Source: an uncultured Pseudomonadota bacterium
GTDB lineage: Bacteria > Myxococcota_A > UBA9160 > PR03
Assembly: GCA_900696485.1 (NCBI GenBank)
Contig: CAADGG010000067.1
Coordinates: forward strand, 1-57,866
DNA: 57,866 nt
Direction: 5' to 3'
Shown here piece by piece: positions 50,208 to 57,866 of this stretch. Made by a program: the position numbers and the translations under genes. The notes below the pieces were generated by a model that saw nothing but the letters and a program-made list of their open reading frames with translations, was not told the DNA's origin and did not search any database. Positions within the stretch are counted from its first letter, which is position 1. Every line of letters starts with the position of its first letter.

Positions 50208-50915
50208 GTGAGCCACGACGACGCCGTGCTCGACCCCCCGATCGGTACGCTCTTCGGTGCCGACGTCAGGACGGCCTCATGCTCGACCGACAGCGCACGG
50301 CCAGAGGAGCTGCTCCCGGCCGAGGCGGCTCTCGCGGTTCGCTTCGGAGCCCGGCGCCGGCGCGAGTTCGCCGCCGGACGCACGTGCGCGCGACGGTTGC
50401 TCGCGGAGCTCGGCATGCCCGCGGCCTCGCTGGAGCGGGACGCGCATCGCGCCCCGTGCTGGCCGGCCGGCATCGTCGGCTCGATCTCCCATGGCGCCGG
50501 GCTCTGCGTGGTGGCGGTCGCCCCGCGCCGCGCGATCGTCGGCCTCGGTGTCGACGTGGAGTCCGATGAGCCGCTCCGCGACGGCTTGCAGCGCCGCGTC
50601 TGCACGGAGAGTGAGCGTCGATGGCTCGCCGCGTTGCCCGAGCCGGAGCAGGGGCGTTCCGCGAAACTGCTGTTCTCCATCAAGGAGTCGATCTACAAGT
50701 GCGTACACCCGCTCGTGAAGGTACCGATCGGCTTCCAGCAGGCGGATGTGCGGATCGACCTGGCGACGGGTCGCTATACGGTGACACCGATCGGGACCCG
50801 ACCCGAGGTCGCGGTGCGGCTCGCTGCCGTCGAAGGCGCCTTCCTGTGGCGAGAGGGACGCGTTCTGAGCAGCGCCACGTTGCGGGCGGAGACGCGCGAG
50901 ACGCTGGGACCCTAA
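50208..50915 (+). CDS. 4'-phosphopantetheinyl transferase, EntD/Sfp type
   Basis: A 235-residue enzyme with the EntD-like motifs: GSISHGAGLCVVAVAP, the metal-binding GLGVDVESDEPL, and FSIKESIYKCVHP near residue 165. It transfers phosphopantetheine from CoA to a carrier-protein serine, activating fatty-acid, polyketide or non-ribosomal peptide carriers. The GTG start has GGAGAGGA 7 bases upstream. No carrier protein is in view, so it probably serves loci elsewhere. It is convergent with the Crp/Fnr gene, overlapping by 4 bases. Confidence 0.9.
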   Translation: MSHDDAVLDPPIGTLFGADVRTASCSTDSARPEELLPAEAALAVRFGARRRREFAAGRTCARRLLAELGMPAASLERDAHRAPCWPAGIVGSISHGAGLCVVAVAPRRAIVGLGVDVESDEPLRDGLQRRVCTESERRWLAALPEPEQGRSAKLLFSIKESIYKCVHPLVKVPIGFQQADVRIDLATGRYTVTPIGTRPEVAVRLAAVEGAFLWREGRVLSSATLRAETRETLGP

Positions 50916-51601
50916 TCGAAGCAGGGCGCGTCGATCAGCCGCTCCGGCTCCGGGATCACCAGCCGCCGGCCGTCGCCGACCTGGACGACCTTCTGCTCGA
51001 CCAGCAGACCGAGCACGCGCGTCACCGTCTCGCGCGAAACTCCCGCGATGCTCGCCAGCTCGCGGTGGGTGATCGGCACGTCGATGCGGGTGCCGGCGGG
51101 CGTCTCGATGCCGGACTGACCACAGAGCTGGTGGAGCACCATCCGCACGCGCGACTCGGCCGCTTCGTGCGTCAGCAGCTCGACCTGCTTCCAGGCATCG
51201 CGGCAGCGCTTGCACAGCTCGCGCAACAGCGCGAGCGCGAACGGCTGGCGCTGCAGCAGCTCGAGGAAGCGCGCGCGGCCGAGCGACAGGATCACGGAGG
51301 AGGTGACGGCAGTGACGGTGGCCGGCTCCGTCTCGCCGTCGATCAGCGCCATCTCGCCGAAGTAGTCGCCGGCCGGGTGGAACGCGAGGATCACTTCCCG
51401 GCCGCTGGCCAGCCAGCGTGACACCTTCACGCGGCCCGAGACGACCAGGTACATCGTCTGCCCGGTTTCTTCCTCGGAGAAGATCACCTGGCCGCGTTCG
51501 TAGCGGCGCTCGATGCACGCGCGGGCCACGGCGGCGAGGGCGTCGGTGTCGAGATCGCGGAACAGCGGAACGCGGCGGAGGAAATCCGGCTCTGCGCCCA
51601 A
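50912..51601 (-). CDS. Crp/Fnr-family transcription regulator
   Basis: A 229-residue regulator. The N-terminal cyclic-nucleotide-binding fold has VIFSEEETGQTMYLVVSGRV and GDYFGEMALIDGETEPATV. A dimer helix follows, then a C-terminal winged helix with ITHRELASIAGVSRETVTRV as recognition region. No N-terminal cysteine cluster is present, so it is not an Fe-S oxygen sensor of the Fnr type; the ligand is unknown. Start is TTG with a long G-rich ribosome site. It is divergent from the molybdopterin oxidoreductase, which it may control. Confidence 0.9.
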   Translation of the reverse strand: MGAEPDFLRRVPLFRDLDTDALAAVARACIERRYERGQVIFSEEETGQTMYLVVSGRVKVSRWLASGREVILAFHPAGDYFGEMALIDGETEPATVTAVTSSVILSLGRARFLELLQRQPFALALLRELCKRCRDAWKQVELLTHEAAESRVRMVLHQLCGQSGIETPAGTRIDVPITHRELASIAGVSRETVTRVLGLLVEQKVVQVGDGRRLVIPEPERLIDAPCFD

Positions 51602-51814
51602 TCGTGGCCCTCCCCCCCCAGGTCCGTGCCTCGGGCCCCATCATCGCCCGGTCCGGATCGCGACTTGAGAGACCCGGAACCGCAGTTCACAGGCTGTCAT
51701 GTCGCCGCGCCCCGTGGGGCATCGATCGCGGCCGTTCGGGCGGCTGTTCGGTCGATCTCGGCACCCGCGCTCGACCGGCTACGCTCGCTGCGCCGAGTCG
51801 AGGAGGGCCGCCCG

Positions 51815-53926
51815 GTGACCGATCGCCAGCAGGTCGCGACGTTCTGCCGGGTCTGCGAACCGGCTTGCGGGCTGGTGGCCGAACTGGAAGAGGGGGCCCT
51901 CGTCGGGCTGCGCCCGGATCGCCAGCACCCGGTGACGCGCGGCTTCGCGTGCCACAAGGGGATCGCCGGCGTCGACATCCACCGGGACCCCGATCGCCTC
52001 GGCACGCCGCTGCGCCGAGACGCCGGCGGCCGCTTCGTCCGCGCGTCGTGGGACGAGGCGATCGACGGCATCGCCGGCTCGCTGCGCGCGATTCTCGATC
52101 GCGATGGCCCGGAGGCCGTCGGCTTCTACCTCGGCAATCCGACGGCCTTCAACACGCTCGCGGGCCCGCAGGCGAGCGCCTTCTTCGCGCAGCTCGGCGC
52201 ACGCCGCGCGTTCTCCTCCGGAACCCAGGACTGCGCCAACAAGTTCGCCGGCAGCGAGGCGGTGTTCGGCTCGAGCACGATCCATCCGATCCCGGATCTT
52301 CGCCACACCGAGTTGTTGCTGGTGCTCGGCGAGAATCCGCGCGTTTCCCACATGAGCTTCGTGTCGATCGCGGATCCGATGCAGGTGCTGCGCGACGCCC
52401 GCGCGCGCGGGGCCCGAATCGTATTCGTGAACCCGCGCCGCATCGAATCCGCCACCCCGAGCACCGGCGACGTCCTGCTGATCCGGCCGGACACGGATCT
52501 CTACCTGCTCGCCGCGCTGCTGCACGAGATCGACCGGCTCGGCGGCTTCGACGAGGCCGTGCTCGAGCGCTACGGCAAGCACGTCGCCGAACTGCGCGCC
52601 TTCCTCGCCCGCCATCCGGCCGAGCGTGCGGCATGCGTGACCGGCATCGAGGCCGAGACGATCCGGCAACTGGCCGGGGACTGGGTGCGCGCCGGCAGCG
52701 CGTCCGTGCACATGTCGACCGGCGTCAACATGGGCCGCCAGGGAACGCTCGCGTACTGGCTCGTGCACATGCTGTCGTTCGTGACCGGGAACCTCGATCG
52801 ACGCGGCGGGAACCTGCTCTCGCGCGGCTTCTACGCGAGCGCCAAGGCGGGTCGCCGTGCGTTCGACGACGGCTCGGTCGAGACGGAGTTCGGCCGGGTC
52901 CGTCGCGGGCCGCTGCCCGGCACCCTGTTGCCGCACTTCATCACCCGGGCGCGCCGGCCGCTGCGCGCGCTGTTCGTCGTGGCCGGGAACCCGGTGCTGT
53001 CGATCGGCGGCGAGGAGGCGCTGCGCGAAGCGTTCGCCGAGCTCGAGCTGCTGGTCTGCATCGATCTGTACCGCAACGCGACCGCGGAGTCCGCGCACTG
53101 GCTGCTGCCGGCGACGGACATGTTCGAGCGGGCCGACATCAACATCACCGGGCTCGGCCTGCAGCACGATCCGTGGGTGCAGTGGACGCCGGCGGTCGTG
53201 CCGCCGCGGGACGAGCGGCGCGAGGAGTGGTGGATCTTCGCGCGGCTCGCGCAGGCGCTGGGGCTGCGCTCGCCGCTCGATGCCGGCGCGGAATCGGAGG
53301 CGGCGCTGTGGGGCCGCGTCGACCACATGTTGCAATCGCGCGGGAGCTCGCTCGAGGCGCTGCGCGCGAGCCGGCACGGCGTGCGCTTCGAAGACGGCCT
53401 CGAGCCCGGGCACTTCTTCTCCGAGCAGCTACAGACGGCGGACGGCCGCGTCGATTGCTGCCCGCCCGGTTTTGCCGCTGCGCTCGAGCGCGCCGAGGCG
53501 ATCTACCGTGAACTCGACGCCGAGGGCCCGCGGCGCCTCAAGCTGATCACGCGCCGAGATCCGTTCATGCACAACTCCTGGTACGCCAACGTCCCGGCGC
53601 TGAAGCGCGGCACTCGCGATCGCAACTACCTGTACGTGCACCCCGAGGATCTCGCCGAGCGCGGGCTCGAAGACGGCGCGAAGGCGCGCGTGTGGAACGA
53701 GCACGGCGGGCTCGAGGTGGAGCTGCGCACGGATGCGGACCTGATGCGTGGCGTCGCCGCGCTGACGCACGGCTGGGGCAACGCCCGCACGCCCGGCATG
53801 CGCGTCGCGCAGCGCACCCCGGGCGTCAACGCGAACGCGCTGCTGCCGATCGGACCCGGCAGCTACGAGGAGCTCTCGAACCAGGCCTTCATGACCGGCA
53901 TCCCGATCGAGTTGACGGCGCTGTGA
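51815..53926 (+). CDS. Molybdopterin oxidoreductase (formate dehydrogenase/nitrate reductase-like), [4Fe-4S]
   Basis: A 703-residue DMSO-reductase-family protein. The N-terminal [4Fe-4S] site is FCRVCEPACG plus GFACHKG (four cysteines). A molybdopterin core follows, with YLGNPTAFNTLAGPQASAFF and GTQDCANKFAGSEAVFG, then later VVAGNPVLSIGGEEAL and LLPATDMFERADINITG. A C-terminal molydop-binding domain carries LTHGWGNARTPG. By manual alignment the usual molybdenum-ligand Cys/SeCys position is Ala (in NKFAGSE). GTG with GAGGAGGG upstream; no TAT signal, so it is cytoplasmic. The substrate is unknown; relatives are annotated as formate dehydrogenase-like. Confidence 0.85.
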   Translation: MTDRQQVATFCRVCEPACGLVAELEEGALVGLRPDRQHPVTRGFACHKGIAGVDIHRDPDRLGTPLRRDAGGRFVRASWDEAIDGIAGSLRAILDRDGPEAVGFYLGNPTAFNTLAGPQASAFFAQLGARRAFSSGTQDCANKFAGSEAVFGSSTIHPIPDLRHTELLLVLGENPRVSHMSFVSIADPMQVLRDARARGARIVFVNPRRIESATPSTGDVLLIRPDTDLYLLAALLHEIDRLGGFDEAVLERYGKHVAELRAFLARHPAERAACVTGIEAETIRQLAGDWVRAGSASVHMSTGVNMGRQGTLAYWLVHMLSFVTGNLDRRGGNLLSRGFYASAKAGRRAFDDGSVETEFGRVRRGPLPGTLLPHFITRARRPLRALFVVAGNPVLSIGGEEALREAFAELELLVCIDLYRNATAESAHWLLPATDMFERADINITGLGLQHDPWVQWTPAVVPPRDERREEWWIFARLAQALGLRSPLDAGAESEAALWGRVDHMLQSRGSSLEALRASRHGVRFEDGLEPGHFFSEQLQTADGRVDCCPPGFAAALERAEAIYRELDAEGPRRLKLITRRDPFMHNSWYANVPALKRGTRDRNYLYVHPEDLAERGLEDGAKARVWNEHGGLEVELRTDADLMRGVAALTHGWGNARTPGMRVAQRTPGVNANALLPIGPGSYEELSNQAFMTGIPIELTAL

Positions 53927-53968
53927 CGGCGACCCGGACGCGAGCCCCGGCTCCGGATGCGGCTCGCG

Positions 53969-54433
53969 CTACTCGAGGTGGCTGCGCAGCATCCACGCGT
54001 TCTTCTCGCTGACCTGCATGCGCCGCGTCGCAAGGTCTGCGGTCGCCTGATCGCCGAGCTCGTCGGCGAGGTCGAAGACTTCCTGCGCCGTCGCTGCCAC
54101 CGTCCGGTAGTCGGCGACGAGCTGGCGGATCATGTCGACCGCCGGCGGCACGCTCCTGGACTCCTTCACCTTCGCGAGCCGGGTGAACTCGGTGTAGGAG
54201 CCCGGCGCAATCTCGCCGAGCGCGCGGATGCGCTCGGCGATCTCGTCCACCGCCAGCGCGAGTTCCGTGTACTGGGTCTCGAACAACGTGTGCAAGGTCG
54301 TGAACATCGGCCCCGTCACGTTCCAGTGGAAGTTGTGGGTCTTGAGGTACAGCGTGTAGCTGTCCGCCAGCAGCCGTGCCGTGGCGTCCGCCACGCGCGT
54401 CGAATCCGGCTTCTTCTTGTTCGACTTGGCCAT
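53969..54433 (-). CDS. dps: Dps-family ferritin-like DNA-protection protein
   Basis: A 154-residue protein with the Dps core: SYTLYLKTHNFHWNVTGPMF and FETQYTELALAVDEIAERI. These contain the ferroxidase ligands (His, Asp, Glu) shared between dimer partners. A lysine-rich N-terminal tail (AKSNKKKPDSTR) could bind DNA, as in Dps of Escherichia coli. It oxidises and stores iron and protects DNA in starvation. ATG preceded by AAGGAGATCG, an excellent ribosome site. It is convergent with the molybdopterin gene and divergent from the lipoprotein gene. Confidence 0.92.
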   Translation of the reverse strand: MAKSNKKKPDSTRVADATARLLADSYTLYLKTHNFHWNVTGPMFTTLHTLFETQYTELALAVDEIAERIRALGEIAPGSYTEFTRLAKVKESRSVPPAVDMIRQLVADYRTVAATAQEVFDLADELGDQATADLATRRMQVSEKNAWMLRSHLE

Positions 54434-54661
54434 GCGCGATCTCCTTCGTCTCGGAGCCCGAGCATAGACGGGCGCCCGGGTGCTCTCAAACGACGCCTGC
54501 TCGGGCGATTCGCGCCGCACCGGGACGCCATGCCGGCGCTGGATCCGAGCGCCGCGACGGCGCCCGGAACTGCCGGCCGGTCGATCAAGACTGGGGAGGG
54601 GCAGCCCGGATCCAACTTCTGAAACGGAACCGCGAATCCTTGCGGACTGCGAGACGGAGAT

Positions 54662-54677
54662 CGGAATCGAGATTCCG
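54662..54677. promoter_or_regulatory. Perfect inverted repeat, possible operator
   Basis: CGGAATC and GATTCCG flank two bases, a tight palindrome of operator size. Outer, less perfect arms (AAACGG near 54622, CCGTTT near 54683) extend the symmetry. It sits between dps and the lipoprotein gene, about 65 bases above the lipoprotein promoter. A dimeric regulator could bind here, controlling either gene. Confidence 0.4.
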
Positions 54678-54742
54678 CGACACCGTTTGATTCCTGGGAT
54701 GCGAGCAGATCGAAGGAGTTTCATGAACGTCCACGATCGTTC

Positions 54743-54772
54743 TTGACCCGAAGACGCGCCCCGGTGTAAGAA
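54743..54772 (+). promoter_or_regulatory. Sigma-70-like promoter for the cohesin-like lipoprotein operon
   Basis: TTGACC at 54743-54748 and TAAGAA at 54767-54772 are separated by 18 bases. The -10 lies 42 bases upstream of the ATG. This is the best consensus promoter I see in the window. Confidence 0.6.
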
Positions 54773-54814
54773 CACCATGCGCGCGATGTTCCACCGTGGT
54801 CGGAGTGCTTTCCC

Positions 54815-55825
54815 ATGTCCGAGATCATCGTCACCCGTTCGTCACGCGCCGGTGCGCCGGTCGGCACGCTCGCTGGTAGGCGAATCGCAGGCATCTTCTT
54901 CGGAATCGCGGCCGCTGTTCTCGCCAGTGCTTGTACCCCGGCTGGGATCGGAGGGGCGCCGGTCGTTTGGCCGAAGGCGGCACGGCTCGGGGATACGGTC
55001 GCGATGTCGATCGACTCGAATCGAGCTCCGTTCTTCGGGCCGCTCGTCGAGCGCTATGACCTCTCCGAAGAGAACGTCACGCTCGAGATCCGGCAGGGCA
55101 CGACTTCGCTCGCCACGGTCAGCCCGCGCGCCGTCTTCGACGGGCTTTCTGCGCCCGCCAGCATCCGGAACCGGATCGAAGCCGGTTCCTTCCTGACCGT
55201 TGGGGTCTTCGACATCCCCGCGTCGCTGCCGGTCTCGCCGCCGGTCTCGACGACCGTGGTGCTTCTCGTCGACGGGGTCGCCACGCTCTCCGGGACCCTC
55301 GAGATCATCGGCAGCGGCGGAAGCCCGATGACGTTCATCGCCGAATCCCAGCCGGCGGATCTCGGGTCCCGCCCGGTGCTACGCCTGCAGGGCCGCGCCG
55401 CGGGCCCTGGCGTCGATGGCTTCGATCCCGCATGGGTCGTCGGCGCCATCGAGTTTCGGCTCGAGTACCCCGCCGCTGCCGTTTCGGAGCCGGACGTCTT
55501 CCCAGCGACGGAAGCGAGCCGCGCACTCGCCTTCTCGAGCACCGAGGATCCGCCGGGTTCGGTCCGCGTCGTGCTGACCGATCCACGCGGCTTCGTGCTG
55601 CCGAGCACGCCGGGCTACCCCGAGGGCAATCGAGTCGGCGAGGGACCGCTGATCGACGTGGTGTTCACGAAGGCGCCGAGCGAGGCCTTCGCGGCGGGAG
55701 ACTTCACGGTTCGCGATCTCGCGGTCTTCGATCCCGATGGTGTACGCCTGACGCCCGTGTTCCCCCCCGGAACCGACACGACCGACTATTTCGTCCGCAT
55801 CGCGCGCAAGAACCTGGCGGAGTAG
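54815..55825 (+). CDS. Predicted lipoprotein with cohesin-like C-terminal domain
   Basis: A 336-residue protein. The signal peptide ends in the lipobox VLASAC, so Cys40 is the expected lipidation site. Residues 50-180 form a beta-rich domain (VAMSIDSNRAPFFG, STTVVLLVDGVATLSGTLEI). Residues 185-325 look like a cohesin-type jelly roll: VVGAIEFRLEYPAAAVSEPD, ALAFSSTEDPPGSVRVVLTD and GEGPLIDVVFTKAPS match the strand order of cohesins. The next gene, starting 5 bases after the stop, begins with a dockerin-like module, which supports this reading. The cohesin call is inferred from pattern, not from a search. ATG with GGAG upstream. Confidence 0.65.
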   Translation: MSEIIVTRSSRAGAPVGTLAGRRIAGIFFGIAAAVLASACTPAGIGGAPVVWPKAARLGDTVAMSIDSNRAPFFGPLVERYDLSEENVTLEIRQGTTSLATVSPRAVFDGLSAPASIRNRIEAGSFLTVGVFDIPASLPVSPPVSTTVVLLVDGVATLSGTLEIIGSGGSPMTFIAESQPADLGSRPVLRLQGRAAGPGVDGFDPAWVVGAIEFRLEYPAAAVSEPDVFPATEASRALAFSSTEDPPGSVRVVLTDPRGFVLPSTPGYPEGNRVGEGPLIDVVFTKAPSEAFAAGDFTVRDLAVFDPDGVRLTPVFPPGTDTTDYFVRIARKNLAE

Positions 55826-55830
55826 CGGCA

Positions 55831-57866
55831 GTGTTTCGCCGGGGCTCGATCGCTCTCGTCGTGCTCGCACTCACCCTGACCGCTGCGCAACCGGCTGCCG
55901 CGATCGCCCCCGGCGATCCGAACGACGACGGCGTCTGGGACGCCCGCGACGCGCTGCTCCTCGAACAGCACCTGCGTGGCGAGGTGACGCTGAGCGCCGC
56001 GCAGCTCGCCGCCGCCGACGTGGCGCCGCTCGGCCTCACGACGACGGCTGCGGGCGACGGCGTCGTCGACGCCGGGGACCTCGTCGTGCTGCTGCGCTTC
56101 CTCGGAGACGAAGATCTCGACGCGGACGGCCTCTCGGCGGCCTTCGAGGTGGCGCACGGGTACTCGCCGGTCGTCACGGACGAGGATGGCAACGGCGTTC
56201 CGGATGGCCTCGACGATGACGATCAGGACGGGCTCGGCAACGCCGACGAGGAACGGATGGCGTTCGATCCGCACGACTTCGACAGCGACGACGATGGCAT
56301 CCTCGATTCGCTCGAGCTCGCGAGCGTGCCGAGCCAGGCGGTCGCGACGAACGCCTCGACCTCGACGCAGTTCCTGTTCGACCAGACGGAAACTGGAACG
56401 ACGCCGCTCCAGCAAGAAGCCGAGGCCAGCGAACTCGATCCGGCGATCCTTGCGGTTCTGCGCGGAGCCGTGCGGACTCGCGCCGGAGATCCGATCGCTG
56501 GCGTTCGGGTCTCCGTGCTCGACCGCCCCGAATATGGGACAACTGTGACTCGGGTCGACGGGATGTTCGACCTGGCCGTGAACGGCGGCGCGACCCTCAC
56601 GGTCATCTACGACCATCCGGACTTCCTGACGGTGCAGCGCAAAGCATCGGTCCCCTGGCAGGACTACTACTCGTTGCCTGATGTCGTCCTGATCCCGCTC
56701 GATGAGGACTACACCGACGTCGATCTGTCCCAGCCACCCGGGATCCAGGTCGCGCGGGCAAGCGTCTCGACCGACAGCGCGGGTGCGCGCCGGCCGACCC
56801 TGCTCTTCCGACAGGGAACGGAGGTGACTGCGACGCTGCAAGACGACGCGATGCAGCCGCTCTCCAGCCTGCGCGTCCGAGCCACCGAGTACACGGTGGG
56901 GGAAACGGGCCCCGAGGCGATGCCCGGCGAGCTGCCTCCGCAGAGCGCCTATACCTACGCCGTCGAGTTCACCGTGGACGAGGCCCGCGCGCTCGACGCG
57001 AAGCAGGTGCGCTTCTCCCTTCCAGGCGCGCCGGAACCGATCGCCTCGTACCCGGTCTCGTCGTATCTCGAGAACTTCTTGGATCTACCGGTCGGCACCA
57101 CGATGCCGAACGGGTACTACGACCACCAGAAGGGGGCATGGCTTCCCGAGAAGAGCGGTGTCGTGCTGAAGATCGTCGGCGTTACCGGCGGAGCAGCTGA
57201 TCTCGATACGAGCGGCGATGGTCTCGCCGACGACACGACAGCGCTCGGAATCGACACGGAGGAGCGCACGAAACTCGCCGAGCTCTACGCCGTGAGCGAC
57301 GAGCTCTGGTGGGTGCCGCTCTCGCACTTCAGCGATTACAACATCGGTCCGATCTTCGAGACACCAGAGATCAAACCCGGCGATCTCGTCCCCGAAGGCG
57401 AAGCACCACCCGCCCAAAGCGAGATCTGCAGCGCCTCGACGATCGTGTGCGAGAGCCAGGTGCTCATCGAGACGGTTCCCGTGGAGGGAACGCCCTTCTC
57501 GCTCTCCTATGCCAGTGACCGTACACCCGGATACACTGCGAACTACACGATGCGCTTCCCGTTGCGCGGCGTTCCCGCGCTCACGTCGGACGTCTTGGGC
57601 GTCACGCTGGAGGTCAGCGTCGCTGGCCAGAAGCATGCGTATCGCTACACGCCGGCCGAGGTGAATGCCAACGGGAAGCAGGTGGTCGAGTGGGACGGAA
57701 CCGACGCCTACGGGCGCGTCCTCCAGGGACGCCAGCCGATCAAGGCCGAGCTGACCTACGAGTACGGGTTCCAATACCAGAACGTCCCGATCTTCGGCCA
57801 GTCGGGGAACGGCACGCCGATCCCCGGTGCCCAGCCCCGGACGAGAACGACGATCCGCCAGCCGTG
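55831..57866 (+). CDS. Large secreted dockerin / Rhs-like (teneurin-type) protein, 3'-truncated
   Basis: The frame is open from the GTG at 55831 to the window end, giving 678 codons seen. A signal peptide (SIALVVLALTLTAAQPAAA) is followed by a dockerin-like pair of calcium loops (GDPNDDGVWDARDALLLEQH and AGDGVVDAGDLVVLLRFLG) and Asp-rich thrombospondin-3-like repeats (DEDGNGVPDGLDDDDQDGLG). A carboxypeptidase-like beta segment comes next (GAVRTRAGDPIAGVRVSVLD). The end carries the CESQVLIETVPVEGTPFSLSY and VVEWDGTDAYGRVLQGRQP stretches, typical of the region before YD/Rhs repeats. It may be a giant surface or toxin-like protein; the C-terminus is outside. Confidence 0.8.
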   Translation, partial: MFRRGSIALVVLALTLTAAQPAAAIAPGDPNDDGVWDARDALLLEQHLRGEVTLSAAQLAAADVAPLGLTTTAAGDGVVDAGDLVVLLRFLGDEDLDADGLSAAFEVAHGYSPVVTDEDGNGVPDGLDDDDQDGLGNADEERMAFDPHDFDSDDDGILDSLELASVPSQAVATNASTSTQFLFDQTETGTTPLQQEAEASELDPAILAVLRGAVRTRAGDPIAGVRVSVLDRPEYGTTVTRVDGMFDLAVNGGATLTVIYDHPDFLTVQRKASVPWQDYYSLPDVVLIPLDEDYTDVDLSQPPGIQVARASVSTDSAGARRPTLLFRQGTEVTATLQDDAMQPLSSLRVRATEYTVGETGPEAMPGELPPQSAYTYAVEFTVDEARALDAKQVRFSLPGAPEPIASYPVSSYLENFLDLPVGTTMPNGYYDHQKGAWLPEKSGVVLKIVGVTGGAADLDTSGDGLADDTTALGIDTEERTKLAELYAVSDELWWVPLSHFSDYNIGPIFETPEIKPGDLVPEGEAPPAQSEICSASTIVCESQVLIETVPVEGTPFSLSYASDRTPGYTANYTMRFPLRGVPALTSDVLGVTLEVSVAGQKHAYRYTPAEVNANGKQVVEWDGTDAYGRVLQGRQPIKAELTYEYGFQYQNVPIFGQSGNGTPIPGAQPRTRTTIRQP

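Larger units (their letters stand above)
54434..54814. other. Divergent intergenic region between dps and the lipoprotein
   Basis: About 380 bases without a credible gene. It holds a good sigma-70-like promoter for the lipoprotein (54743-54772) and a 16-base inverted repeat at 54662-54677. It should also contain the dps promoter. Confidence 0.55.

Noticed and set aside
1..57866. tRNA or rRNA genes, CRISPR arrays, insertion sequences
   Set aside because: I saw no cloverleaf with a GGTTCGANTCC-type T-arm in any gap, no regularly spaced repeats, no transposase and no terminal inverted repeats.

Overview
The window is a GC-rich, gene-dense bacterial chromosome segment. Start codons are mostly ATG or GTG, with an unusually high share of TTG, and many genes overlap by 4 nt. 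Several features point to a diderm of the broad deltaproteobacterial group (Myxococcota, Desulfobacterota or Binatota type). These are RND efflux, an outer-membrane polysaccharide export lipoprotein, lipoboxes, EpsI and PEP-CTERM parts, thrombospondin-3 and dockerin surface proteins, and a B12-binding radical SAM/DUF4070 protein. I cannot name a genus from sequence alone.

Layout. (1) 1-6.4 kb: the 3' part of an RND transporter, then a radical SAM enzyme, a thiamine-diphosphate enzyme and a sugar-type epimerase on the + strand. (2) 6.5-9.6 kb: a minus-strand operon dprE1-dprE2-UbiA prenyltransferase, the known route to polyprenyl-phospho-arabinofuranose. (3) 9.9-12.9 kb: a B12/radical SAM DUF4070 protein, a SnoaL-like protein and a hotdog thioesterase. 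(4) 13.2-22.2 kb: an exosortase-type exopolysaccharide locus holding a small Ig-like lipoprotein, an ExeA-type ATPase, EpsI, a CpsD-type ATPase, Wza, Wzz, an unknown membrane protein, a degenerate exosortase and a family 2 glycosyltransferase. (5) 22.1-31.0 kb: two minus-strand operons, GT1-asparagine synthetase-PssD-PssE and pyruvyl transferase-FrhB-like-deacetylase, around a Wzy-like polymerase. (6) 31.2-41.2 kb: a beta-helix protein, four methyltransferases (three of the sugar C-methyltransferase type), a glucose-1-phosphate cytidylyltransferase, a PIG-L deacetylase, an epimerase and a flippase. (7) 41.1-49.9 kb: large secreted FN3/jelly-roll proteins, two family 2 glycosyltransferases and a PEP-CTERM protein. 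(8) 50.2-57.9 kb: a phosphopantetheinyl transferase, a Crp/Fnr regulator, a molybdopterin oxidoreductase, Dps, a cohesin-like lipoprotein and the start of a large dockerin/Rhs-like surface protein.

Regions 4-7 read as one Wzx/Wzy-type extracellular polysaccharide and surface-protein island. Cytoplasmic enzymes make unusual nucleotide sugars (C-methylated, N-deacetylated, pyruvylated, amidated), glycosyltransferases assemble the repeat unit, a flippase and polymerase act on it, and Wzz, the CpsD-type ATPase and Wza control length and export. EpsI and the PEP-CTERM protein link the island to the exosortase sorting system. However, the only exosortase-like protein here lacks the catalytic Cys, Arg and His. 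The most interesting points are this pseudo-exosortase with its unknown membrane partner, the cohesin-like lipoprotein directly before a dockerin-bearing Rhs-like giant, the DprE1/E2/UbiA module beside an exopolysaccharide island, and the frequent TTG starts, three of them in TTGA overlaps.
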